From: Elusimicrobiota bacterium
GTDB taxonomy: Bacteria; Elusimicrobiota; Elusimicrobia; Elusimicrobiales; UBA9959
DNA length: 5,923 nucleotides
Direction of reading: 5' to 3'
Assembly: GCA_030639665.1 (NCBI GenBank)
Contig: DAOWCC010000149.1
Location: 1 to 5,923, forward strand
The stretch's first letter is position 1, and each line of letters opens with the position of its first letter. The notes under the pieces were generated by a model. It did not search any database. It had not been told where the DNA came from and worked only from the letters and a program-made list of their open reading frames with translations. This document shows, piece by piece, positions 1-5,810 of this stretch. The translations under genes were made by a program, and so were the position numbers.

Positions 1-270
1 AATTCTTTCAACTATTTTAAATTGTGAATATTTTCTAAAACTATGCGTTAATAATTCCGCCAAGGCATAGCCCGTTCTTTGCTTTGAAAGTTTTTTGTTT
101 GTGTGAAAAGGCAATATTGAAATAGCGGTAATTTCTTCTGTTGAAATTTTAGTTTGATAATTTGATACCAGAGTTTTGGCTATTGTATCCAGTTCGAATG
201 ATAAATCCGCAGCTTTAAGATTTAGTTGGCTAAAGGATATTAGAATTAAAGATAAAATGAAAATTCGCAT
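1..270 (-). CDS. Exported FlgO/CsgG-like protein, N-terminal part (cut by window edge)
   Basis: Reading the minus strand from the ATG at 270-268 gives 90 codons without a stop, running off the left edge. The product begins with a signal peptide (about residues 1-20, hydrophobic core FILSLILISF, probable cleavage after NLKA). A segment at 49-90 follows: a short beta strand AISILPF, then QRTGYALAELLTHSF and FKIVERI. This order (I-x-LPF, then G-x-x-LAE-x-L, then F-x-(I/V)-V-E-R) is the N-terminal signature of FlgO/CsgG-type domains in bacterial envelope and outer-membrane proteins. A G-rich stretch (gggggaa) lies just 5' of the ATG and can act as ribosome binding site. It lies 104 bp downstream of the signal peptidase gene on the same strand, so it may be the operon's last visible gene. 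The C-terminal domains are unseen and the exact subfamily is open. Confidence 0.72.
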   Translation of the reverse strand, partial: MRIFILSLILISFSQLNLKAADLSFELDTIAKTLVSNYQTKISTEEITAISILPFHTNKKLSKQRTGYALAELLTHSFRKYSQFKIVERI

Positions 271-318
271 TAAGTTCCCCCGAGTTGTTTTCTCGTATAA
301 TTCTACAAAAATTCTTGC

Positions 319-334
319 CGCATTGTTTTATGCG
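319..334 (-). terminator. Weak hairpin after the signal peptidase gene
   Basis: CGCAT and ATGCG form a 5-bp stem around a 6-nt loop, about 40 nt beyond the lepB stop on the minus strand. A short run of five T follows about 8 nt after the stem. The stem is short and the T-tract is displaced, so this is at best a leaky intrinsic terminator. It could equally be chance. Confidence 0.25.
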
Positions 335-336
335 TT

Positions 337-376
337 GCTGTCTAGCCGCCTAGCTGTATTGCTGTCGAGCTTTCTT
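337..376. repeat. Degenerate 8-bp tandem array, copy 3
   Basis: On the plus strand five in-phase octamers start with GC: GCTGTCTA, GCCGCCTA, GCTGTATT, GCTGTCGA, GCTTTCTT. On the minus strand they read as TAGACAGC-type units. The array begins right at the lepB stop codon (TAA at 377-375) and fills part of the gap before the FlgO-like gene. It resembles the arrays at 2545-2584 and 4167-4206 in unit length and unit number. Its sequence is more diverged and its orientation is inverted relative to them. Confidence 0.45.
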
Positions 377-896
377 AATATATCCCTCTGACTTTTCCCG
401 TTACCAGTGAAAGTTTTAAAAAATAAAGGGGCTCGTCTGTTTCAGTGTTTTTCCATGAGGCGGAATCTTCGGAATTATCCCTATTGTCGCCGAGGACAAA
501 AAGATGTCCGGCGGGAACTTCTAAGGGCCCCAGATTATCGCCTTTCAGTTTTTCATGAGCTCTTGTGTATTTCACATAAATTTCAATTTGAGGCTCATTA
601 TTGAGATATACTTTTTTATCTATTAATTGAATAATATCGCCTTTAATAGCGATAACTCTTTTTACGGAATCATGGTTTTCTTTTACGGGAGATTTAAATG
701 AAATAACCTCGCCTCGTTTTGGCTTTCTTATTTTATAAGTGAATTTATCCAAGAAAAGTCTGTGGTTTTTATAAAGGGTGGGTTCCATGGACTCGCTGAC
801 GATATAGATGGGTTCAATAATATATTTTCGCGTTATCGCTATCACTGAGAGAGTAATGGCAACTATGACAATTATCCGGGTTATATTTGTTTTCAT
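375..896 (-). CDS. lepB: Type I signal peptidase
   Basis: A membrane-anchored serine protease that removes signal peptides from exported proteins on the outer face of the inner membrane. The 173-residue product has one N-terminal membrane segment (about 8-21) and then the S26 family boxes in order. SESMEPTL (34-41) carries the nucleophile Ser36. The segment around KRVIAIKGD (79-87) carries the catalytic Lys79. GDNRDNSEDS (136-145) is the C-terminal box. The length fits short signal peptidases with a single membrane anchor. After GDNRDNSEDS the usual Arg-x-Trp-Gly is ASWKN, and the final strand (LVTGKVRGIY) is slightly divergent, so the C-terminal region is atypical although the catalytic dyad is intact. 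The ATG overlaps the stop of the upstream hydrolase gene (ATGA, 896-893) and no Shine-Dalgarno is evident, so translation is probably coupled. The other exported proteins encoded here are plausible substrates, but so is the general secretome. Confidence 0.95.
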   Translation of the reverse strand: MKTNITRIIVIVAITLSVIAITRKYIIEPIYIVSESMEPTLYKNHRLFLDKFTYKIRKPKRGEVISFKSPVKENHDSVKRVIAIKGDIIQLIDKKVYLNNEPQIEIYVKYTRAHEKLKGDNLGPLEVPAGHLFVLGDNRDNSEDSASWKNTETDEPLYFLKLSLVTGKVRGIY

Positions 897-2527
897 TGGA
901 TTTTAACCGGCAATTTGCCTTCGGGTGATAATTCACCGATAATAATTTTTGCCGCCGCGCTCATAGTTGTTTCGGTTATGCCGTAAGTCGCTATCACGGT
1001 TGCGGCGTTTTTGAAATTGGAAATATCATAGGGGCTCATCTGGCTTATCAAAATGGTCGGTTTGCCGGTTTTAAGAGCGTATTTAATAATTTTAAATTGG
1101 TTTTTATTTTGTTTTGCCGCCCACTGAAAACCGCCCAAAATAATAATATCAGCTTTTTCAATATAGTCCTTTATTTTTTTTAGGTCGCGGGCATCGGGCT
1201 TTATATCAAATTTGTATTGTTTGACATTCAGTCCGCGGCGGTAAAGAGTTTTATAGAAGGCGAGTGAGCTTATATCAAATCTGTGAGGGGAAAAAAGGAT
1301 TATGGCGATTTTATCCCGGTATTGGTATTTTTTTAATGGCAATAAATCGTCATTGTTTCTAACAAGCGTTACGGCTTTTTCAGATAACGCTTTGGAAACT
1401 TCAACATAGGCTTTATCAAAGGGGGATGTGTTTTTTTGTTTTTTAAATAAATTGTATTTTTTCTTACAGGAGATGATTCTGTCAAAAGCGTCGTTTATTC
1501 TTTTCTCCTTAAGTTTTCCTGTTTTTAGTGCTTTTAGAATTTCAGCTTTTGTTTTATCAAAATCACCCTTGCCGATTAAAATATAATCCGCTCCCGCCGC
1601 CAGCGCCCGAACCGCGGCTTTAGGTATGCCTTGTTTTGAAGTGATGGCTTTCATATCCATACTGTCGGTAATTATCATGCCTTTAAAATTTAGAATTTTT
1701 CTCAATAATTCGTCGATTAGAGTTTTAGATAATGTGGCGGGATATTTTTTGTCCATTGCCCGATAGAGAATATGCGCGGTCATTATGGCGGGAATTTCAG
1801 TTTCAATGGCCATTCTAAAAGGGGCGAGATGAGTTTTATTTAATTCTTGTGACGATATTTTTAACACGGGCAGAGTTTTATGGGAATCTGAAACGGTGGC
1901 GCCATGGCCGGGAAAATGTTTCCCCACGGAGATTATTTCGCTTGCCTTCAATCCGTTTATCAGGGCTTTGCCTATTTTTGAAACAAGAGCGGGATTATCG
2001 CCTATGGCTCTTATGCCGATTATGGGATTTTCAGGATTTGTATTTACATCCAGAACCGGGCCGAAAGCCATATTTATGCCGGCCCTCTTTAATTCTTTGC
2101 CCGCGAGATACGCCAAAGACGCGGCAAGAGCTTCATCATCGGCCGCTCCCATCATTATATTCGTGGGCAGTTCCAAAAGCCCCAGAGTGGTGGGGGCGTA
2201 AACGCTTCCGCCTTCATAATCAACGGCAATAAAAAGCGGAATTTTGCATTTATTCCGGCGGGCCAATTTTTGGAGATTATCGGTAATATTTCTGGTATCT
2301 TTAAGAGAGTAAGAGCCCCATTGAAGCTGGATGCCTCCCACACAATTTTTTACGGCTTCGGATGTCTTATCTATATTGCCGGTATCGGCTGAAATCATTA
2401 AAAGCTGAGATACTTTTTCTTCAATTGTGTAGGTTTCGATAGGCTTAACTTCGCCTGAAAGCGGAGTTTGGGCTGCGCCATAGAGGGGGGATATAAATAA
2501 AAGAATTAATGCAATAAAAAATTTCAT
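893..2527 (-). CDS. Secreted two-domain GH3 beta-N-acetylhexosaminidase (NagZ-type)
   Basis: Probably cleaves terminal GlcNAc from peptidoglycan fragments or related amino sugars outside the cytoplasm. Residues 1-19 are a signal peptide (FFIALILLFISPLYGAA). A TIM-barrel follows (about 30-360) with GH3 motifs: VDYEGG (102-107), FGPVLDVNTNPENP (155-168), R173, KHFPGHG (203-209), and D214-S-H216, the Asp-His pair that serves as acid/base in NagZ enzymes. ITDSMDMKAI (286-295) includes the likely nucleophile Asp288. A second alpha/beta domain (about 375-544) starts with KAVTLVRNNDDLLPL and ends with EGKLPV. Single-domain NagZ of proteobacteria is cytosolic and about 340 residues long, whereas this 544-residue exported form resembles the two-domain Bacillus type. 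The Arg usually after EGG is Ser108. Its start lies 65 bp after the VWA gene with no clear ribosome binding site, and its stop overlaps lepB. Family assignment is firm; the substrate is inferred. Confidence 0.9.
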   Translation of the reverse strand: MKFFIALILLFISPLYGAAQTPLSGEVKPIETYTIEEKVSQLLMISADTGNIDKTSEAVKNCVGGIQLQWGSYSLKDTRNITDNLQKLARRNKCKIPLFIAVDYEGGSVYAPTTLGLLELPTNIMMGAADDEALAASLAYLAGKELKRAGINMAFGPVLDVNTNPENPIIGIRAIGDNPALVSKIGKALINGLKASEIISVGKHFPGHGATVSDSHKTLPVLKISSQELNKTHLAPFRMAIETEIPAIMTAHILYRAMDKKYPATLSKTLIDELLRKILNFKGMIITDSMDMKAITSKQGIPKAAVRALAAGADYILIGKGDFDKTKAEILKALKTGKLKEKRINDAFDRIISCKKKYNLFKKQKNTSPFDKAYVEVSKALSEKAVTLVRNNDDLLPLKKYQYRDKIAIILFSPHRFDISSLAFYKTLYRRGLNVKQYKFDIKPDARDLKKIKDYIEKADIIILGGFQWAAKQNKNQFKIIKYALKTGKPTILISQMSPYDISNFKNAATVIATYGITETTMSAAAKIIIGELSPEGKLPVKIQ

Positions 2528-2544
2528 AGTTGTTATTCTGTTTA

Positions 2545-2584
2545 GGCGATAAGGTAATTCGGCAACAGGGCGCTAAGGAACAAG
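2545..2584. repeat. Degenerate 8-bp tandem array, copy 1
   Basis: Five adjacent octamers on the plus strand: GGCGATAA, GGTAATTC, GGCAACAG, GGCGCTAA, GGAACAAG. The array occupies most of the 65-bp gap between the VWA gene and the GH3 gene, so it sits in the leader just 5' of the GH3 start. Aligned unit by unit with the array at 4167-4206 it matches at 31 of 40 positions. The second unit is identical, and the order of units is the same, so the two are related copies rather than independent simple repeats. Confidence 0.65.
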
Positions 2585-2592
2585 GAACTTCA

Positions 2593-3489
2593 TCAAAATT
2601 TAAAGCCTTTTTGTGAGGCTTGTTTGCGTATGGCGTTTATAACCGCTTTTCCCATTGTTGAAGGGGCTGAAGCGTTTTCTCTTTCTTTTTCGGCGATATA
2701 TTTCTTTCGCTCTTTTTGAAGTTTTAAAATTTTCGCTTTAACTTTTTTTCTTTCCAAAAGTTTTTTTGCGATGAGTTTTTCGCGTTCTTTTTTACTCATC
2801 TTTTTTAGTTCTTCGGGAAGCTGTTCATTTTTTATATTTTTTTGCTCGATTTTGCCCGTTTCAATGGCCGATATTAAATCCCATGAGGAGATAGCTTCCG
2901 ATTCTTGCGCTTTATTAAATATTCTTTCATTCATGACGCTTGCGCCGGCGGGAGCGGCCAGAGTATCAAGTTTATGTTTTCTTTTAAGAGCTTTTGCTCC
3001 GCCTCTGCCATAAGCCATATAAGTCGTATTTAGGCGGCGGTTAAGCTTGGACAATTCCATGTCCTGTGGAGTTTCTATTCTCGCTACGGCGGCTCCTTGA
3101 TTAATATTCGTATATTCGCTTACTGCAAGTTCAGCGGCTTTTCTCCATTGCATGGCTATGCCCGCCTGCTTGGTTCCGCAAAAGATGGTGTTTACGAATA
3201 TGCCCTTCTTTTTGGCATTTGAAATGGCAATTCTGAAATCAACGGAGCCTTGCGTAAAGGCTTCATTGCCGGCGATGAAAATAACTTTATAGACATCGTC
3301 TTTTTTTGACCATTTAAGATTTTTAACAGTTTTGTTTATGGCCGTTCCGCAGTATTCCTGTCCGCCGCTTGTTTTTAAGGCGAATAATTCTTCCGCCACT
3401 TCATCCAAATCCCGCGTGAAAGATAAAATTTGTTTCACAAATCCGTTTTCTCTTGAAAGGCGAGAGTTGCCATATTCATAAAGCGCCAC
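2593..3489 (-). CDS. VWA domain-containing protein, C-terminal part after in-frame stop
   Basis: This 298-codon segment continues, in the same frame, the gene whose N-terminal part ends at the TAA at 3492-3490. It begins with GTG directly after the stop (V/M-ALYEYGN) and carries the rest of the VWA fold. ALYEYGN is an internal strand. FALKTSGGQEYCG (36-48) supplies the second metal-ion (MIDAS) loop with Thr40. VIFIAGNEAFTQG (69-81) is the third loop, with Asn in place of the common Asp. NTIFCG (100-105) is a later strand. A charged, probably coiled-coil tail (about 225-272) and an IRKQASQKGFKF terminus complete it. It could be made separately only by reinitiation at GTG: a GGAG lies 17 nt upstream, too far for a good ribosome binding site. 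It would then lack a signal peptide and the DxSxS motif. More likely it is the second part of one protein (readthrough or sequencing error) or of a pseudogene. TGA stop. Confidence 0.75.
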   Translation of the reverse strand: MALYEYGNSRLSRENGFVKQILSFTRDLDEVAEELFALKTSGGQEYCGTAINKTVKNLKWSKKDDVYKVIFIAGNEAFTQGSVDFRIAISNAKKKGIFVNTIFCGTKQAGIAMQWRKAAELAVSEYTNINQGAAVARIETPQDMELSKLNRRLNTTYMAYGRGGAKALKRKHKLDTLAAPAGASVMNERIFNKAQESEAISSWDLISAIETGKIEQKNIKNEQLPEELKKMSKKEREKLIAKKLLERKKVKAKILKLQKERKKYIAEKERENASAPSTMGKAVINAIRKQASQKGFKF

Positions 3490-3492
3490 TTA
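3490..3492 (-). other. In-frame TAA interrupting the FlgO/CsgG-VWA gene
   Basis: On the minus strand the codons read GAC AAT CCC ATT GTT TAA GTG GCG CTT TAT, that is DNPIV-stop-VALY, without any shift of frame. As I recall VWA relatives, they have a Glu or Gln followed by VALYEYGN here, so a single substitution (GAA or CAA to TAA) would explain the stop. TAA is also the ordinary terminator of lepB in this window, so a genome-wide reassignment of TAA is unlikely. Confidence 0.85.
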
Positions 3493-4140
3493 AACAATGG
3501 GATTGTCTCCGTCTTTTTCACTTGAAGTAAGTTCATTAACAATGCTCCAAAGCTGATTTTTTGTCTGATTTATCAAACCATTCATACTGCTTGAAGTGTC
3601 CAGAAGCATGGCAATTTGAACCAGAGATTTTCCCTCGTAATTCGCTTTATTTGAATTATCCTCTGTGGAGGAAGTATCTTTCCATGTTTTTTTGATTATC
3701 GCGCTTGCGGCTGATAAAATTTTCGCTGATTCGGTTTCTATTATTCTGGCGTTAATTTCAGTTTTGGAATTTTTTAAATCATTTAGGGTGCCGGAAGCGA
3801 TAGCGTCCACGCCCAGAAGTTTCCCTATTTTTTTAGCGGTCTTGGTGTCAATTACGCCGGGAGCTTCAAGTTTTAATTCTCCCAATATTTTTTTAAGGAG
3901 ATTTCGCTCTATGATTATCAGTTTTTTATTTTGCGCCAATAGGGTGGTCAATCTTTCTTGCACTATCATCGGACCTTGGGAATTCCGTCCGTCGGTATAG
4001 TTGAAATCCAATACGGCTATTTTTAATTGCGTATCGGTTTTAAGCCCTTTTTGCAATTTATCGGCCAGTTTTTCAATAGGTCCCGCCACAACGCTCGAAG
4101 AAATTAAGGAAAATATAAGAAACAGTATTAGTTTTTTCAT
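3490..4140 (-). CDS. Exported FlgO/CsgG-like and VWA fusion protein, N-terminal part
   Basis: The 216-residue product starts with a signal peptide (1-19, LILFLIFSLISSSVVAG). A FlgO/CsgG-type domain follows at about 39-145: KIAVLDF, then GPMIVQERLTTLLAQ, LIIIERN, AKKIGKLLGVDAIASGTL, and an INARIIETESAKIL strand. After a polar Ser/Asn-rich linker (about 154-169) a VWA domain begins with LVQIAMLLDTSSSM (173-186), whose D181-x-S183-x-S185 is the first MIDAS metal-binding motif. The frame then stops at TAA after helix 1, leaving the VWA fold incomplete. The remainder is encoded directly downstream in the same frame. A ribosome binding site GAGG (4154-4151) sits 10 nt before the ATG, with an octamer repeat just upstream. 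FlgO/CsgG relatives act at or near the outer membrane, and VWA domains bind protein partners through a metal ion. The combined role is unknown. Confidence 0.82.
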   Translation of the reverse strand: MKKLILFLIFSLISSSVVAGPIEKLADKLQKGLKTDTQLKIAVLDFNYTDGRNSQGPMIVQERLTTLLAQNKKLIIIERNLLKKILGELKLEAPGVIDTKTAKKIGKLLGVDAIASGTLNDLKNSKTEINARIIETESAKILSAASAIIKKTWKDTSSTEDNSNKANYEGKSLVQIAMLLDTSSSMNGLINQTKNQLWSIVNELTSSEKDGDNPIV

Positions 4141-4166
4141 TATTTTATTACCTCAAAATCTAGTTA

Positions 4167-4206
4167 GGCGACAAGGTAATTCGGCAATATGGCAACAAGG
4201 AGTAGG
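4167..4206. repeat. Degenerate 8-bp tandem array, copy 2
   Basis: Five adjacent octamers on the plus strand: GGCGACAA, GGTAATTC, GGCAATAT, GGCAACAA, GGAGTAGG. It lies in the leader of the FlgO/CsgG-VWA gene, 27 bp 5' of its ATG. It matches the array at 2545-2584 at 31 of 40 positions in the same unit order, including a shared TTA just before the first unit. Its right edge merges into a 10-bp palindrome GGAGCGCTCC (4206-4215). Confidence 0.65.
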
Positions 4207-4276
4207 GAGCGCTCCAAACAACAAAGTGTGTTGCAAAACTATTTTGTCACTACGCTAGATTGGTTTAATACTTTTA

Positions 4277-4306
4277 AGGATACATAAAGAGGCCGAGACA
4301 AGTCAA
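4277..4306 (-). promoter_or_regulatory. Possible sigma70-type promoter for the minus-strand gene block
   Basis: The minus strand reads TTGACT (4306-4301), 18 bases, then TATCCT (4282-4277), close to -35 and -10 consensus. Transcription from here would give a leader of about 130 nt containing the octamer array before the FlgO/CsgG-VWA start at 4140. The organism's promoter consensus is unknown, so this rests on the match and position only. Confidence 0.35.
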
Positions 4307-4433
4307 AAGATAAAGGGAGGTTTTGCCCAAATTCTCAGATAAGATACCTTTATGGGTGGGTAACAATATAAAAAGGGGCGGGACACACTACACCCACAAC
4401 AGCAAATCCGAAGGGCATATTATTTGTGAAGCG

Positions 4434-4515
4434 ATTTTGAGGGTTTTCCGCCACACAGCTTTGGCGGATCCGCCGATTTGTTTGGAGGAAGCCTCAAAAT
4501 GAAAATAATCGGCGG
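4434..4515. other. Cluster of competing inverted repeats, possible structured RNA
   Basis: Three perfect pairings overlap. CCGCCA (4448-4453) pairs with TGGCGG (4462-4467). CCGCCGATT (4470-4478) pairs with AATCGGCGG (4507-4515). ATTTTGAGG (4434-4442) pairs with CCTCAAAAT (4492-4500). The last two cross each other, so they could form only as a pseudoknot or as alternatives. A nested hairpin TTTGGAGG-AAG-CCTCAAA (4481-4498) competes with the third pairing, and GGCGGATCCGCC (4463-4474) is itself a palindrome. The strand of any transcript is unclear because inverted repeats look alike from both sides. It may be a regulatory RNA or leader, or a relic of a palindromic repeat element. No known RNA family was recognised. 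Confidence 0.45.
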
Positions 4516-4723
4516 TATCTCTCCGAGAAGGTGAGGATGATTGAAGAAGAAAATATTGTTTTCGACTGAGTGGACTGGGCTTTCGTAAGGACTGCTATGG
4601 ACACCCATCAGCGTTCAAGTTCCGCAGCCTCGGCGATTATTTGATATTTTGACGGCTCCTTGCTTTGTAATGCCATATATAACTAAAATTATACCATCGT
4701 TAAGGATTGGAATATATTTTGAC

Positions 4724-4732
4724 AAGAGGTGA
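4724..4732 (+). promoter_or_regulatory. Strong ribosome binding site of the apbE homologue
   Basis: AAGAGGTGA is a near-complete Shine-Dalgarno sequence, 9 nt before the ATG at 4742. It fixes the start codon of the ApbE-like gene and is clearly stronger than the sites before the minus-strand genes. Confidence 0.8.
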
Positions 4733-4741
4733 ATTCTACTT

Positions 4742-5776
4742 ATGAGATTTAAAATTACATTGCTTGCCGGTGTTTTGGTTTTGTTTATTTCCTTTGGTTT
4801 TTTTATCGCTTGCGATAAAAAGGTTCCCGAGACAGGATATGTGCAAACCAAGTTTATATTAGGCGTGCAAGCCAGAATAACCGTATATGGAGCCACTCCT
4901 GAAAAGTCGAAATATATTGCCGATACCATTTTTTCCGAATGGGACAGAATAAGCAAGGATTTCAGTTTTAGCGAGCCTTACAGCTATATTTCCGATGTCA
5001 ATAACCGCGCTTACGCGAAACCCGTTAAAATAAACGAAGAATTGTATGAATTGCTCAGACAATCGGTGGATTATTATAACCTTACGGACGGAGCTTTTGA
5101 TATTACATTCGCGCCTCTTTGGCCGTTATGGAAAGAGGCCGCGGCGTCAAAAAAACTCCCTGCCGATGAAGATATTAAAAAAGCGATTAGTAATATAGGT
5201 TTAAATCATGTGGAAGTAAATCCTTATGACAAAACAGTGAAATTTAATAAGCCCGTGCGTATAAATGTGGGGGGGATATTGAGAGCGCATTGTTTAAGGT
5301 GTGGGCAAAAGACCTTAAACGAGATTGAAGGAGATTACTCCGTCGAGCTTAAACTTGGCGGCTATGTTTTGGCTCATGGCACTCGTAAATGGGAATATCC
5401 CGTTTATGATCCTTTTAAAAAAGAAAGAATTATAGGAAAGATATGTTTTAAAAACGGCATCGTGGTTTCTTCGTCGGGAAGAGATCATTTTGTGCAAATT
5501 GAGGGCAAGCTTTATTCCCATATACTTGATCTTAAAACAGGATATCCCTTAAAGGATTTTTCAAATTTAATAGTTTATTTTCCACATATTGCGGACGCGG
5601 AGTTTATTCCTTCAGTGGTGCTGTCGCTTATGGGTAAAAGCAAGTCTTTTGAAATGTTGAAAGCCGCTAAAAGCAGTATGGGAGTATGGATAGACGGCAG
5701 AGGTCAGATATACACTTTGGAAAATAAAGAAAGCCAAGCAAAGTGGACGAAAACTAAAAAGTTTTTATTTTTTTAA
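4742..5776 (+). CDS. ApbE-family lipoprotein (FAD:protein FMN transferase-like) with eroded active site
   Basis: ApbE enzymes attach FMN from FAD to Thr/Ser of exported flavoproteins such as Rnf/Nqr subunits. The 344-residue product has a lipoprotein signal peptide with lipobox FIAC (Cys24), then the ApbE fold in order: FSFSEPYSYISDVN (74-87), TDGAFDITFAPLWPLW (115-130), GG at 177-178, GTRKWEYPVYDP (213-224), SSSG (243-246) and SHILDLKTGYPL (259-270), with His260 conserved. Length fits the family. Several hallmark sites differ. The usual GGIAKGYAVD is GGILRAHCLR (177-186), bringing a CxxC (184-187). The usual GGD is GGY (206-208). The late Asp/Thr metal-binding segment reads ADAEFIPSVVLSLMG, with Val at the Thr position. 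Alignment through these sites needs no frameshift, so this is divergence and not an error. It may be inactive or altered in function. No flavoprotein partner is encoded nearby. Confidence 0.85.
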   Translation: MRFKITLLAGVLVLFISFGFFIACDKKVPETGYVQTKFILGVQARITVYGATPEKSKYIADTIFSEWDRISKDFSFSEPYSYISDVNNRAYAKPVKINEELYELLRQSVDYYNLTDGAFDITFAPLWPLWKEAAASKKLPADEDIKKAISNIGLNHVEVNPYDKTVKFNKPVRINVGGILRAHCLRCGQKTLNEIEGDYSVELKLGGYVLAHGTRKWEYPVYDPFKKERIIGKICFKNGIVVSSSGRDHFVQIEGKLYSHILDLKTGYPLKDFSNLIVYFPHIADAEFIPSVVLSLMGKSKSFEMLKAAKSSMGVWIDGRGQIYTLENKESQAKWTKTKKFLFF

Positions 5777-5810
5777 ATCTTTCCCCTTTAGTAAAGCAAC
5801 TATGTTGTCA
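5776..5810. mobile_element. Probable end of an IS110-type element
   Basis: Only 31 bp separate the apbE stop from the transposase stop, so the edge of the insertion sequence must be in or next to this gap, provided the element is complete on this side. A T-rich run spans the apbE stop (5761-5775). No terminal inverted repeat can be assigned, as expected for this family. Confidence 0.4.

Larger units (their letters stand above)
4216..4741. other. Intergenic region between divergent genes with no recognisable gene
   Basis: No frame on either strand shows a family signature. The longest ones are short and composition-like. I looked for tRNA, tmRNA, RNase P, SRP and 6S RNA, and for common riboswitch cores, and recognised none. 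Complementary segments exist: GTGGGT (4356-4361) with ACCCAC (4392-4397), the paired set at 4434-4515, and CG-rich short hairpins. A TTGACG (4649-4654) upstream of apbE has only a poorly spaced AT-rich partner (TATATA, 4676-4681), so the apbE promoter is unresolved. Confidence 0.5.

Noticed and set aside
176..391. Plus-strand open frame of 71 codons
   Set aside because: It lies opposite the FlgO-like gene on the minus strand and the octamer gap, and shows no domain signature.
2545..2584. CRISPR array
   Set aside because: Units are 8 bp, directly adjacent, degenerate and without spacers.
4420..4608. Minus-strand open frame of 62 codons in the divergent intergenic region
   Set aside because: Its peptide is simply the translation of the inverted-repeat cluster, with Pro/Lys/Ser-rich composition, no ribosome binding site and no family match that I recognise.
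4560..4640. tRNA- or tmRNA-like T-arm around GTTCAAGTTCC
   Set aside because: The flanking bases do not form a 5-bp T stem, and no acceptor stem or anticodon arm can be built.
4531..4643. Plus-strand MIEEENIVFD-stop-VDWAFVRTAMDTHQ as a possible broken gene
   Set aside because: The stretch is short, interrupted by TGA, and not recognisable as any family; no conserved motif supports it.
5268..5330. Compensating frameshifts as the cause of the odd ApbE motif
   Set aside because: The other two frames contain stops or unrelated peptides, and the original frame aligns position by position with GGIAKGYAVD and the following helix, so substitution is the simpler explanation.
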